A stretch of DNA of 64,000 bases from Lederbergia lenta NBRC 16444 (GCF_001591545.1 NZ_BCVC01000001.1:1364001-1428000); one strand, 5' to 3'. Shown: positions 8,718-17,220, counted from the first letter of the stretch. Translations and numbers: made by a program. The notes: generated from the sequence alone by a model not told the origin.

Positions 8718-9617
8718 ATGATGATGGCCAAATCAGAGAATGATGGGATAAATATGAGATTTTCCAATCGCACTTTAAGGATGATAAAAATAGCAGAGTT
8801 AGAAGCACAAAAAATGAACTCACATGTCTTTCCTATTCATTTATTGCTAGGTTCACTTTCTGAGAAAACAGGGGTATGTGCCGAACTCTATATTAATTAT
8901 CCAAATCTTTATGATTTTTTAAAGGAAAGGATCGACAAAATACATTTCGAGAGAGAAGAAAAAGGCATTCATTGTCATCCTTTTAGCATGAAAGTTTCTT
9001 TGACGACTATGAGAGTGTTAGAACATGCCAATAAACAAATGATGCAATTTAGGCAGGTTTATATCAATGAAGGTTTATTGGTGAAAGCAATTCTAGATAT
9101 AAATGACCCTATGATAGATTCACTTTTGGAAGGAGTAGATGTTTCAAGGTTAATTGAAATCACATCATCTCCAAGAGATATGGCTGTATCACTGAAGAAT
9201 TATTCTTTTCCAAGCATTACTGCAGATAAAGTGATTTATAGAAAAGCAGAAATAAGCGATGCCGTATCTTTGTTACTTTTTGTAGAAATCGAATTTGGAA
9301 ACAGATGGTTAGATGCTATTAAGCATGGACTTCAAGAAGATAAGATACCCATTTATATTGCTATCGACAATGGAGTGATTGTGGGCTTTGCTTGCTTTGA
9401 TGTAGTTCGCGGAAAAAAAGGATTATTTGGCCCAATGGGTACATCCCTATCCAACCGTCTTCAAGGAGTTGGCTATACTTTGCTGCATTACTGTTTAAAT
9501 GATATGAAAGAAATAGGCTATGAGTATTCAATTATTGGAGAGGCTGGCCCTCTTGAATTTTATGAAAAAGCCTGTAATGCAGTTGTTATTCCTATATCTT
9601 TAGGGACTCCTAATTGA
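8718..9617 (+). CDS. Clp N-domain / GNAT acetyltransferase fusion
   Basis: Residues about 12-150 look like the double helical repeat of the Clp ATPase N-domain: FSNRTLRMIKIAELEAQ, then HVFPIHLLLGSL, then a second copy with VSLTTMRVLEHANKQM and VYINEGLLVKAIL. In ClpC/ClpA this domain binds adaptors and substrates. Residues about 175-300 form a GNAT-like domain (VIYRKAEISDA, IYIAIDNGVIVGFACFDVV, LSNRLQGVGYTLLHYCL). No AAA+ ATPase module is present, so it cannot unfold proteins itself. A cluster of ATG codons (8712, 8718, 8721, 8724) follows the GAGAGG at 8706-8711; spacing favours 8718 or 8721. ATG 8754 (MRFSNRT) is another option. Confidence 0.72.
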   Translation: MMMAKSENDGINMRFSNRTLRMIKIAELEAQKMNSHVFPIHLLLGSLSEKTGVCAELYINYPNLYDFLKERIDKIHFEREEKGIHCHPFSMKVSLTTMRVLEHANKQMMQFRQVYINEGLLVKAILDINDPMIDSLLEGVDVSRLIEITSSPRDMAVSLKNYSFPSITADKVIYRKAEISDAVSLLLFVEIEFGNRWLDAIKHGLQEDKIPIYIAIDNGVIVGFACFDVVRGKKGLFGPMGTSLSNRLQGVGYTLLHYCLNDMKEIGYEYSIIGEAGPLEFYEKACNAVVIPISLGTPN

Positions 9618-9699
9618 TAGATAAGAAATATCATTTTTTATAAAAGTAGCAATTTTGTCATTCATCTAGATGTATGAATGGGCATGTGAGGTGAAACGT

Positions 9700-10257
9700 T
9701 TGAGCGTTGAAGAAGAAATTAAGCTAGTAATTGGAGCTGGTGAATATAATAACAATCCAAGTTGGATACATACACAGGAAAAAGATCTCGATTTATTAGA
9801 TGAGGACACCTGGAAAAATAAATTTGATAACAATTCAATTACAGCTATTGTAGCGGAACACATATGGGAACATCTTACATATGAGGATGGAATCGAAGCT
9901 GCTAAAATTTGCTATAAATTTTTAAAACCGTCTGGTTACATTCGTTGTGCAGTGCCAGATGCATTTTTCCCAAACGAAACATATCAAAAAACTGTTAGGG
10001 TAGGTGGACCCAGGCCTAAAGACCATCCTGCTGCAAGTCATAAAATAGTATATCAGTATAAAACTTTATCGAAAATGTTTAAAGCGGCTAAGTTTGAAAT
10101 TAATTTACTTGAATATTGTGATGAAGATGGCAAATTTCATACTAATGAATGGAATGGTGAAGATGGAGTTATTTTTCGCTCGAAAAAATATGATCCAAGA
10201 AATCAAGGAGATCAACTTGTATTTACATCATTAATAATTGATGCGATCAAACGTTAA
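9700..10257 (+). CDS. SAM-dependent methyltransferase-like protein (COG4627 type)
   Basis: A protein of about 185 residues resembling the short 'predicted SAM-dependent methyltransferase' family. The start KLVIGAGEYNNNPSWIHTQ replaces the usual motif I. IVAEHIWEHLTYEDGIEAAKICYKFLKPSGYIRCAVPD is the typical motif IV to VI segment, with the E-H-x-W-E-H-L signature. The frame is open from ATG 9670, but GAGGTG at 9687-9692 sits seven bases before TTG 9700, which is preferred. It is monocistronic, and its role is unknown. Confidence 0.65.
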   Translation: MSVEEEIKLVIGAGEYNNNPSWIHTQEKDLDLLDEDTWKNKFDNNSITAIVAEHIWEHLTYEDGIEAAKICYKFLKPSGYIRCAVPDAFFPNETYQKTVRVGGPRPKDHPAASHKIVYQYKTLSKMFKAAKFEINLLEYCDEDGKFHTNEWNGEDGVIFRSKKYDPRNQGDQLVFTSLIIDAIKR

Positions 10258-10523
10258 ATTAATAAAGTACATTTCTATCATTTTAGATTGGAATTGCCGG
10301 GTGTATTACCTCTAATATATAATTTATTAACCATGATGCTTCTAAGTGGATTATTATATGCATTTTTTTTAGTGACGAAGGGCATACATACAGTGTGCCT
10401 TTTTGTAATTGTCTAATGGATAGCTTAATTGTCAAAAAAGAGAGGTATTTAGTGGTTCATAACGAATATTTATAATATTAAGTATAACTAAGTGATCATC
10501 TGGCTTTTAGATAGGAGGAGGAA
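10258..10523. other. Gene-free stretch with one hairpin
   Basis: A hairpin with a short T tail lies at 10378-10405 (GGCATAC/GTGTGCC). A hydrophobic open stretch overlaps it, but without a ribosome site, so I do not call a gene. Confidence 0.4.
10378..10405 (+). terminator. Terminator downstream of the methyltransferase-like gene
   Basis: GGCATAC (10381-10387) pairs with GTGTGCC (10393-10399, one G-T pair), followed by five T. It is about 120 bases after the stop codon. Confidence 0.55.
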
Positions 10524-10679
10524 ATGTTAAAAGTGATTGATTTTACAAAAAACTTGTTCGCTGATGTGTTTGTTTCCATACGTGGTTTTATGTATGGATT
10601 TTTGGTGGTTAGTCTGGGTATTGGTGTTATCGGTGTTATTCTTTACCTATTTTTAACAATAAGGAACTTATTTTTGTGA
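10524..10679 (+). CDS. Small membrane protein of 51 residues
   Basis: The ATG is preceded by TAGGAGGAGGAA (10513-10523), one of the strongest ribosome sites in the window. The 51-codon frame ends in TGA. The protein has a short N-terminal amphipathic part (MLKVIDFTKNLFADVF) and a hydrophobic segment of about 24 residues (FMYGFLVVSLGIGVIGVILYLFL) with a positively charged tail. No family is recognised. Single-span small proteins of this kind often modulate larger membrane complexes, but nothing nearby indicates a partner. Confidence 0.6.
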   Translation: MLKVIDFTKNLFADVFVSIRGFMYGFLVVSLGIGVIGVILYLFLTIRNLFL

Positions 10680-10869
10680 TCTTGCTTATTAACAGAATTT
10701 AGGTTTTATCAAAAAAGTTCCTTCATATGCTGGATAATTATATATCCTTTAGACAAACGATCCAAGATCAACGCACAATACAAAAGAAACTAAAGTACAA
10801 TTTTCACATAGTAATGTCCCTAATATCTAGAGATGGAGCTATTATTCTATAATAAGTGAAGGTGATTAA

Positions 10870-11529
10870 ATGGATAAACATCTTTTTCTGTTTGGAGGCG
10901 GTCCTCCATTCACTTTAAACATGGCAAAACAATTTGTAAAACTATCATTAAAAATGAATGGACCTGTTTCCATTTTATTTGTAGAAAGGGATGGTTGGGA
11001 ACAATATATGCCTAGATATACGCAAGCATTAGTAGATTTAGGTTTAAATGAATTCCATTATCTCCCTCTTCCTTCTACGCCCATTGAAAAAGTAAAGACC
11101 TGTTTAAAAAATAGTTCCGGTATCATTATTGGGGGTGGGAATACGAATTTTTATGCTGATTACATTGTTGAAACCTCTATTTCCGACTCAATAATAGAAA
11201 GCTATGAGTTAGGCATCCCCATTGCGGGATTTTCAGCGGGTGCGTTAATAAGTCCAGAACATTGTATTATTTCTCCTAAAGATAATGAAGAAACTGAATT
11301 TCAATGCAGAAAAGGTTTGGGATTAATATCTAATGTGTTGATTGCTGTTCACTTTACTCAATGGAATGATGAAATTCATTTAAGACAAGCCGTGAGTAAA
11401 TTCAGTCAACATATAAACTATGGTATAGATGAAGATGCTTGTATTTATTTTCTAAATGCTTATCTTGAGGTTATGGAAGGTAATGGCATTTATAGTTTGG
11501 AACATGGCATCTTACAAAGATTAAATTAA
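10870..11529 (+). CDS. Peptidase S51 family protein (dipeptidase E / cyanophycinase-like)
   Basis: A 219-residue protein with the class I glutamine-amidotransferase-like fold of family S51. IIIGGGNTNFYADYI is the glycine-rich oxyanion segment. GFSAGALIS near residues 118-126 holds the nucleophile serine (in place of the cysteine of amidotransferases), and AVHFTQW near residue 160 supplies a histidine at the triad position. It would cleave small aspartyl peptides. The first strand HLFLFGGGPP fits the family. GAAGGTGA lies just before the ATG. It is probably transcribed with the ASCH gene 48 bases downstream. Confidence 0.75.
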   Translation: MDKHLFLFGGGPPFTLNMAKQFVKLSLKMNGPVSILFVERDGWEQYMPRYTQALVDLGLNEFHYLPLPSTPIEKVKTCLKNSSGIIIGGGNTNFYADYIVETSISDSIIESYELGIPIAGFSAGALISPEHCIISPKDNEETEFQCRKGLGLISNVLIAVHFTQWNDEIHLRQAVSKFSQHINYGIDEDACIYFLNAYLEVMEGNGIYSLEHGILQRLN

Positions 11530-11577
11530 ATATATTGCATTTATTCTTTGATATAGAGAAAAGAGGGGCTATGTAAG

Positions 11578-11919
11578 ATGATTCATGCTATGGGATTATT
11601 TGAAGAACCATTCTATTCGATAAAATCGGGTAGGAAAACAGTAGAAGTACGATTGAATGATGAAAAAAGAAGAAAAATAGGCCTTGGAGATATTATTCAA
11701 TTTACTATTTTACCTAAAAAAAATGAAATTCTAAATGTAGAGGTTATAGAATTGCGTAAATATCCTACCTTCGAAGAAATGTACAAAGATATTCCTTATG
11801 ACTGTTTTGATACTCATAATGACTCAATAAACGAAATGGTCGAGCAAACATATGAAATATATTCACCCGAACAAGAAAAAGATTGGGGGACATTAGCCAT
11901 CACAATTAAACTAATTTGA
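11578..11919 (+). CDS. ASCH domain protein
   Basis: A 113-residue protein that is entirely an ASCH (PUA-related) domain. It carries the signature G-x-K-T-V-E-V-R-L-N-D followed by KIGLGDIIQF, and then a small beta-barrel. ASCH proteins bind RNA or modified nucleosides; one bacterial relative is a cytidine amidohydrolase. Here no catalytic residues can be assigned with certainty. AGAGGGG nine bases upstream supports the ATG. Confidence 0.8.
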   Translation: MIHAMGLFEEPFYSIKSGRKTVEVRLNDEKRRKIGLGDIIQFTILPKKNEILNVEVIELRKYPTFEEMYKDIPYDCFDTHNDSINEMVEQTYEIYSPEQEKDWGTLAITIKLI

Positions 11920-11985
11920 TTTTTAAGACAAATCAAAAGGTGCACGTATATATATATACTAATACAACATTAATGGAGGATTTTC

Positions 11986-12717
11986 ATGAGATATAAAGGA
12001 GCTTCCGTTTATGATGATAATGAATTTTTTAAAGACTATTTAAAAAGAAGAAATAGAAAGGAAAGCCCAAACAATATTATCGAAAAGCCTGTATTAATGG
12101 AGTTAATAGGTGATGTTAAAGAAGAAAAAGTATTGGACCTAGGTTGCGGAGACGCTATATTTGGGTTGGAATTAATCAAGCAAGGTTGCGACTTTTACGA
12201 GGGCGTGGAAGGGTCCCTAAATATGGTTGAGAAAGCAATAAGCACATTAAAAAACAGTAATAGCAAAATCAATCATTGCTCAATAGAGACATGGAATTTC
12301 CCGGATGAAGAATATGATAAAGTGGTTTCTCGATTAGCAATACACTATATAGAGGAACTAAGGCCTGTGTTTAAACAGGTGTATGAGAGCTTAAAGATAA
12401 ATGGACAATTCATTTTTAGTGTCCAACATCCAATTTTAACCGCTTCGGTAAAGAGTGCAAACAATTCATCCTTACGAACAGATTGGATTGTGGATGACTA
12501 TTTCCATACCGGGAAACGCGTAGAACCTTGGATTGATAAAGAAGTCATTAAATATCATCGAACGATAGAGGAGTACTTTCTATTATTGAAAAGCGCAGGA
12601 TTCAAAATAGACGAAATTCGTGAATGCCAACCACGTGCGGAAAACTTCCAAAATAATGAAGAGTATATAAGACGTATGAGAATTCCGCTATTTTTATTAT
12701 TTTCGTGTACCAAGTAA
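11986..12717 (+). CDS. Class I SAM-dependent methyltransferase
   Basis: A 243-residue methyltransferase with motif I VLDLGCGDAIFGLELI near residues 48-63, the acidic strand YEGVEGS, and the segment DKVVSRLAIHYIEEL matching motif IV. The C-terminal FQNNEEYIRRMRIPLFLLF is common in small-molecule methyltransferases of Bacillus. ATGGAGGA upstream gives a clear start. The acceptor is unknown. Confidence 0.82.
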   Translation: MRYKGASVYDDNEFFKDYLKRRNRKESPNNIIEKPVLMELIGDVKEEKVLDLGCGDAIFGLELIKQGCDFYEGVEGSLNMVEKAISTLKNSNSKINHCSIETWNFPDEEYDKVVSRLAIHYIEELRPVFKQVYESLKINGQFIFSVQHPILTASVKSANNSSLRTDWIVDDYFHTGKRVEPWIDKEVIKYHRTIEEYFLLLKSAGFKIDEIRECQPRAENFQNNEEYIRRMRIPLFLLFSCTK

Positions 12718-12815
12718 ATGAGGATTATTCAATCTTTCACCACAGCACTGGTAGGATATATACTTTGAGAAAGCTAAGATATACATTAATTTAACACAAT
12801 GAGGGGGAACTTTTT

Positions 12816-13241
12816 ATGTTTATCGTTAATGTTGAAGCAGCTGTCTTTAGAAAGGATAAGTGGTTAATAATTAAGCGAAGTATGAAAGAGGAACATGCTG
12901 GAGGACTTCTTTCACTTGTCGGAGGGACAGTAGAGAAAGAAGGAAACTCAAAAGATATATTGGAGAGAACAGTAAAAAGGGAACTGTTTGAAGAAGTAGG
13001 TGTAATCGTAAAGGAAAATATAATATTTATTAGAAACACTTCATTTGTTTCGGACAAAGGAAACGAAGTAATTGATATTGTTTTCCTTTGTGAATTCGAC
13101 GAAGGGGAACCTTTTACTAAAAGTCCTGATGAAGTAGATGCAGTATATTGGATGACAGCTAATGAAATATATGATCATTCCATGGCTCCAATCTGGCTAA
13201 AAGAAAGTATCCAAGTAGCAGAGACATTACTCAGTAAATAG
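12816..13241 (+). CDS. Nudix hydrolase with an expanded Nudix box
   Basis: A 141-residue Nudix protein. The box is recognisable (GGTVEKEGNS ... RELFEEVGV), but about twelve residues instead of seven lie between the first glutamate and REL. That is a variant seen in some families and may shift substrate choice. The REx2EExG core is intact, so activity is likely. GAGGGGGA precedes the ATG. The neighbours upstream and downstream are a methyltransferase and GNAT genes. Confidence 0.8.
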   Translation: MFIVNVEAAVFRKDKWLIIKRSMKEEHAGGLLSLVGGTVEKEGNSKDILERTVKRELFEEVGVIVKENIIFIRNTSFVSDKGNEVIDIVFLCEFDEGEPFTKSPDEVDAVYWMTANEIYDHSMAPIWLKESIQVAETLLSK

Positions 13242-13254
13242 TTCTTTTAAGCTA

Positions 13255-13345
13255 TGGATAAAGAGTTTCTAAGAATTTTGGAAACTGAGTGGAAGCACCA
13301 ATAAAGATTATTAAGAACCAAATAGAAATTTCTGGGACTACATAA
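13255..13345 (+). pseudogene. Short coding remnant between Nudix and GNAT genes
   Basis: An ATG opens 16 codons (MDKEFLRILETEWKHQ, stop). A neighbouring frame continues with a protein-like tail APIKIIKNQIEISGTT to TAA. The two halves read like one tiny frameshifted gene end. There is no ribosome site, and confidence is low. Confidence 0.2.
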
Positions 13346-13360
13346 AAAATGGAGAATATT

Positions 13361-13813
13361 ATGCAGATAAGAAAATTACATATGGAAGAGCACCCTCCAA
13401 TAAATTTGCTGTTATTAGCTGATCCTTCTGAAAAGCTAGTAAGTGAATACATGGTAAGAGGAGAATGCTTTGTCGCTGTAGACAATAAACAAACGGTCGG
13501 AGTGTACGTTTTACTACCAACTAGACCTGCAACAGTAGAATTAGTGAATATTGCCGTTGCAGAGTGTCACCATGGAAAAGGAATAGGGAGACAGTTGGTA
13601 ATGGATGCGATTAAAAATGCGCGGCTAAATGGATTTAAAACAATCGAGGTAGGTACAGGCAATTCGAGTATTGGGCAACTAGCTCTATATCAAAAATGTG
13701 GATTTAGAATTATTGGTATAGACAGAGACTTTTTTATTAAGCATTACACTGAAGAAATATTTGAAAACGAGATACAGTGTCGCGATATGGTTCGTTTGTC
13801 TTTTGATTTATAA
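13361..13813 (+). CDS. GNAT family N-acetyltransferase
   Basis: A 150-residue GNAT domain. VNIAVAECHHGKGIGRQLVMDAIKNA (about residues 63-88) contains the acetyl-CoA-binding Q/R-x-x-G-x-G/A type loop, and LALYQKCGFRIIGIDRDFF is the closing segment. The family with IEVGTGNSS in the last third is common in Bacillus. The frame starts earlier at ATG 13349, but the GGAG inside that codon region makes ATG 13361 the better start. The next gene is also a GNAT, 66 bases downstream. Confidence 0.82.
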   Translation: MQIRKLHMEEHPPINLLLLADPSEKLVSEYMVRGECFVAVDNKQTVGVYVLLPTRPATVELVNIAVAECHHGKGIGRQLVMDAIKNARLNGFKTIEVGTGNSSIGQLALYQKCGFRIIGIDRDFFIKHYTEEIFENEIQCRDMVRLSFDL

Positions 13814-13879
13814 AGACATTAAATTGAGTCCGGTGCTATCCGTTGTAATACAAGAGTAAAATAAGACGGTGGTGAAATA

Positions 13880-14377
13880 ATGGAAATTAGACTTTTAAGT
13901 CAACAGGATGCAGAAGCTTATCTTACAATTAGACTACTAGGGTTGCAAAATACACCTGACTCATTTGCCTCAAGCTATAATGAAGAAAAAGAGCAAACGG
14001 CTACAAAGTATGAATCAAGGTTCCAATCTAGAGATTCGTATACTTTCGGCGCTTTTGAAAATAATCAACTTGTTGGAGTTGTAACCTTAGTCACAGAAAG
14101 ATTAATGAAATTAAAACATCGAGCAAGTATCGTATCTATGTATGTCTCTCCTGATAAACGTGGTATAGGAATTGGGAAAAATTTAATATTAGCTGCGATA
14201 AAAAAGGCTAGAGACTTGAAAAGCGTAGAACAAATAAATTTAAGTGTCGTTACAACAAATGAATCAGCTAAAAATCTATATTATTCATTAGGTTTTAAAG
14301 TATTCGGGATAGAGAGAAAGGCATTGAAGCTCGGAAATACATATTGGGATGAAGAGCATATGGTTTTGTTTATCTAA
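13880..14377 (+). CDS. GNAT family N-acetyltransferase
   Basis: A 165-residue GNAT protein. The N-terminal IRLLSQQDAEAYLTIRLLGLQNTPDSFASSYNEE segment is typical of a common Bacillus GNAT subgroup. ASIVSMYVSPDKRGIGIGKNLI carries the acetyl-CoA loop RGIGIG. SAKNLYYSLGFKVFGIE closes the fold. A GGTGGTG ribosome site precedes the ATG. The substrate is unknown. Confidence 0.84.
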   Translation: MEIRLLSQQDAEAYLTIRLLGLQNTPDSFASSYNEEKEQTATKYESRFQSRDSYTFGAFENNQLVGVVTLVTERLMKLKHRASIVSMYVSPDKRGIGIGKNLILAAIKKARDLKSVEQINLSVVTTNESAKNLYYSLGFKVFGIERKALKLGNTYWDEEHMVLFI

Positions 14378-14613
14378 ACTACGGTTATGATGCAACATAT
14401 AAAATTATCAGGGGTAGATAATAAAAAAACTAACATTCATTCTTTATGATTTGTTAGCTTGCATGTCAAAGCTTTCTTCCGTTTTACCACATGCCATTAT
14501 TTTTTTGTACTCAAGTCTAAAGGCATACCTTCATTCGCTATTGAAGAATTCTCAGGATTTGTTGATTAATATCCATCCAGTGGGACCACTAACTATGAGT
14601 TGGAGGAGACCTG

Positions 14614-15093
14614 TTGAAAACAAAGAATAATGGATTTGAATTTATAGAATTTATTACTATAAAAGAAATAGAGTTATATAATTATCTACACTTAGCTGGT
14701 TCTTATGCAGTCATAAAATGTGATGGGAAATATCTTCTTTGCTATAACATTTACAGAAAACAATGGGAATTACCTGCCGGGCGAAGAGAAGCTAATGAAA
14801 GCCCGAAAGAATGTGCAAAAAGAGAGCTTTTCGAAGAAACCGGACAAATAGTAAATGATTTAGAGTTTAAGGGTTTATTAAAACTAAGAAATAAAATAAA
14901 CGGAACGATCAAATATAATCCTGTTTATTTCTGGAATATTGATCAATTAGATCCTTTTTTTAAAAATGAGGAAACTTCAGAAATAAAGCTTTGGAATTTA
15001 GGTGAAGAAATAGGTCATAGTTATATTGATGAAATCGATGTAAGGGTCGTAGAATATATGTATAAACTAAATAGCAAAAGTATGGAGGAGTAG
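14614..15093 (+). CDS. Nudix hydrolase
   Basis: A 159-residue Nudix protein starting with TTG, five bases after GGAGGAG (14602-14608). The box reads AGRREANESPKECAK then RELFEETGQ, with only the last hydrophobic position replaced by Q. It resembles the Nudix gene at 29011 over most of its length (KGLL/MKL and the closing YIDEID), so the two are paralogues. The next gene, a HIT protein, starts 11 bases after the stop and a histidine phosphatase follows. The three may form an operon acting on nucleotides or phosphorylated metabolites. Confidence 0.84.
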   Translation: MKTKNNGFEFIEFITIKEIELYNYLHLAGSYAVIKCDGKYLLCYNIYRKQWELPAGRREANESPKECAKRELFEETGQIVNDLEFKGLLKLRNKINGTIKYNPVYFWNIDQLDPFFKNEETSEIKLWNLGEEIGHSYIDEIDVRVVEYMYKLNSKSMEE

Positions 15094-15104
15094 GAGGAGG
15101 CATC

Positions 15105-15509
15105 ATGGCCCCTAATTGTGTTTTTTGTAATCCGGAAATAGAACCAAAGCAAAAAATCATTTTCAGTAATCAATATTGCATGTTTTTACAGTTAGATAAA
15201 GCCGAATTGCAAGGTAGACAATTAGAAGGTTCTGGTCTAATTGTCCCCAAAAAACATAGAGAAACCGTGTTTGATTTAACACAAGAAGAATGGAACGCAA
15301 CATACACCCTTCTCAAGGATGTGAAAGAATACTTAGATGATAAACATCAGCCACAGGGATATAATCTTGGGTGGAATTGTGGTGAAGTTGGTGGACAGCA
15401 TATTTTCCATGCCCATTTTCACGTTTTACCGCGTTTTGTGGATGAACCGCTGGCAGGTAAAGGGATTAGATATATGTTTAAAAGCTCAAATAATAATAGA
15501 ACGAACTAG
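15105..15509 (+). CDS. HIT family protein
   Basis: A 134-residue histidine-triad protein. The C-terminal part contains HIFHAHFHVLPRF with the H-x-H-x-H triad and the preceding GEVGGQ. Two cysteines at the start (CVFC) could bind a metal, as in some HIT proteins of the diadenosine-polyphosphate hydrolase type. GGAGGAGG at 15093-15100 gives a strong start. It sits in the Nudix-HIT-phosphatase group. Confidence 0.86.
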   Translation: MAPNCVFCNPEIEPKQKIIFSNQYCMFLQLDKAELQGRQLEGSGLIVPKKHRETVFDLTQEEWNATYTLLKDVKEYLDDKHQPQGYNLGWNCGEVGGQHIFHAHFHVLPRFVDEPLAGKGIRYMFKSSNNNRTN

Positions 15510-15574
15510 AAATTTACAAAAACTGAGTTGCAGCTATTACAGACTTCAATTTCTGTAACTTTTAGGAGAGTAAG

Positions 15575-16162
15575 ATGGAAACCGTATTATTTATGATAAG
15601 ACATGCACAATCTCCATTTGTTTTTGGAAAAGAAAGAACAAGAAAACTATCGGAACAAGGCGAGCACGATGCAAAAGCAATTACAGAGATTATGCGCAAG
15701 GTAAAAGTGGATATAATCGTTTCGAGCCCATATTCCCGAGCGATCCAAACGATAGAAAATATTGCAATAGAAAAAAGGTTGAAAATGCAGTTTTTTGAAG
15801 AACTAAAAGAAAGGCCGATAAAAGGTGAGTATAAACTCCCGAAAAAGGATTTATTAAAAGCCATTAAGAAATCCTATGATGACAAAGATTATTGTTTACC
15901 AGGTGGAGAAACTATGCGGCAAGCCCAAGAGCGTGCCCTTCCTGTTATTAGCCAATTGCTAAATGAATATAAAGGAAAAAACATTATTATCGGCACGCAC
16001 GGAAATATAATGACTATTATTATGAATTATTTTGATCAGCAGTATGGTTATAAATTCTGGAAAGGCACTAGTAAACCTGATATATACAAGTTATCTTTTA
16101 ATGAAAATAAATTAAGTGATGTGGAGAGATTATGGGAGCCAACTCATTTTACACAGGATTAA
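15575..16162 (+). CDS. Histidine phosphatase family protein (phosphoglycerate mutase-like)
   Basis: A 195-residue histidine phosphatase. The N-terminal FMIRHAQSP is an RHG-type motif with alanine for glycine, giving the phospho-acceptor histidine. SSPYSRAIQTIE is the second signature, and IIIGTHGNIMTII supplies the second catalytic histidine. It would remove phosphate from a small metabolite. Its last third is repeated in degraded form at 24775-24960, on the far side of the mannosidase module. This copy is the intact one. Confidence 0.85.
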   Translation: METVLFMIRHAQSPFVFGKERTRKLSEQGEHDAKAITEIMRKVKVDIIVSSPYSRAIQTIENIAIEKRLKMQFFEELKERPIKGEYKLPKKDLLKAIKKSYDDKDYCLPGGETMRQAQERALPVISQLLNEYKGKNIIIGTHGNIMTIIMNYFDQQYGYKFWKGTSKPDIYKLSFNENKLSDVERLWEPTHFTQD

Positions 16163-16411
16163 GCCTGCTCAAACCGAATCCCATGATGTTATAAGCATCA
16201 TGGGATTTAGTCTAAAAGCAACATAAAATCTATGTTGCTTTTTTATTTTACAATCGCTTATATTATGTATGCTAGAAAAAAGGTTATGCTATTTTCTTAA
16301 CGCCTTTTCAATTTGTGTTTTCAATTCAGTTGCAGATCATTCTGTAGGATATAAATACAGTAGGCACCATTTTCACATATCTGCTAATCCCCCGCAGTTA
16401 TATCCAGGCAA
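15957..16411. repeat. Left copy of a diverged ~460-bp direct repeat
   Basis: This segment covers the last ~200 bases of the phosphatase gene, a hairpin (16177-16207) and a stretch matching the 3' end of the DsbA-like gene. It aligns colinearly with 24772-25241. Shared landmarks include GATCAGCAGTATGG, the CCATGATG/CATCATGG hairpin, ACAATCGCTTATATTATGTA, GGTTATGCTATTTT and GTAGGCACCATTTTCACAT. In this copy the phosphatase end is intact, while the DsbA end (about 16290-16411, minus strand) is a ruin with deletions. Confidence 0.85.
16214..16244 (+). terminator. Terminator of the histidine phosphatase gene
   Basis: AAAAGCAACATA (16214-16225) pairs with TATGTTGCTTTT (16231-16242) and continues in T. 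The matching position in the right repeat copy is degraded. Confidence 0.75.
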
Positions 16412-16452
16412 CTCTTATTTCTCATCGTACAGCACTTTTCATTAAGTAGAAG

Positions 16453-17178
16453 TTAATTATCAAAGTCTAAATAAAAGCGGTACTTACTACCAACATAAAA
16501 GCACTCTGTATATTCATAGAAATCCTCAGTTTTTTGAGAGGTAAAGCGCACGCGCTTAAGAATTGGATCACTTTCTTTTACTTTTAGTAACTTTTTCAGT
16601 TCTTTTGTTGCAGATACTGCTTCAATATATTCTCTTTCTTGGTTGACAACAATACCTAAACTACGTAAATAGTCATAAAAGGAACCGTAATAATCCCGGG
16701 ATTTTAAGGAATACTCTTTTTTATAAGCTAAATACGTTTTGAAATATGCAAAGACATCATTTCCATCTCCACGAACTCGTTTCAGAATCAATATCTCTTC
16801 TCCTACTTTAATATTGAGGAACTTTGCTAGTCTTTGATCGGCATGTGAATGCTCGACTTCTGCAAAAACAGTCATCGCATTTTTCCCTTGTTCCTGTAAT
16901 TCTTGGGTAAACCCTTTGACAATTGTCGCGTATTCATCTTTGTTTAGTGTCATTGCTTTTACAAATGTTCCTTTTGCACGCTCCCGATATAATAAGTTTT
17001 CTCGCACCAATTCATCGATCGCTTTTCTGACGGTAATGCGGCTAACGTGATAATATTCACACAGTTCCATTTCGGTAGGAATGCGTTGACTTTCTTTCCA
17101 TTTCTCTGTTTGAATATTTAAACGTAATTGGTCAGCTATTTGCGCATAGAGTGGATAGGCTGTATCGTTATTAAGCAT
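16453..17178 (-). CDS. GntR family (HutC/UTRA) transcriptional regulator of the mannoside operon
   Basis: A 241-residue regulator. Residues about 8-75 form the GntR winged helix (YPLYAQIADQLRLNIQ, RIPTEMELCEYYHVSRITVRKAIDEL, then RAKGTFV). The remainder is a UTRA ligand-binding domain (VKGFTQELQEQGK, LKRVRGDG, TECFYVGSKYRFYLDF). Such proteins repress sugar operons and respond to a phosphosugar. It is transcribed divergently from the mannose isomerase operon across a 183-bp intergenic region with inverted repeats, so it most likely controls both. An AAGGAGGG site precedes its ATG. Confidence 0.88.
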   Translation of the reverse strand: MLNNDTAYPLYAQIADQLRLNIQTEKWKESQRIPTEMELCEYYHVSRITVRKAIDELVRENLLYRERAKGTFVKAMTLNKDEYATIVKGFTQELQEQGKNAMTVFAEVEHSHADQRLAKFLNIKVGEEILILKRVRGDGNDVFAYFKTYLAYKKEYSLKSRDYYGSFYDYLRSLGIVVNQEREYIEAVSATKELKKLLKVKESDPILKRVRFTSQKTEDFYEYTECFYVGSKYRFYLDFDN

Positions 17179-17204
17179 TATTTCCCTCCTTCCATATTCT
17201 CTTT

Positions 17205-17220
17205 GTTATGACATTATAAC
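17205..17220. promoter_or_regulatory. Inverted repeat, candidate GntR operator
   Basis: GTTAT and ATAAC are separated by six bases in the divergent intergenic region, 27 bases upstream of the GntR start codon. The arm length fits a GntR dimer site. Binding is inferred, not shown. Confidence 0.4.
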
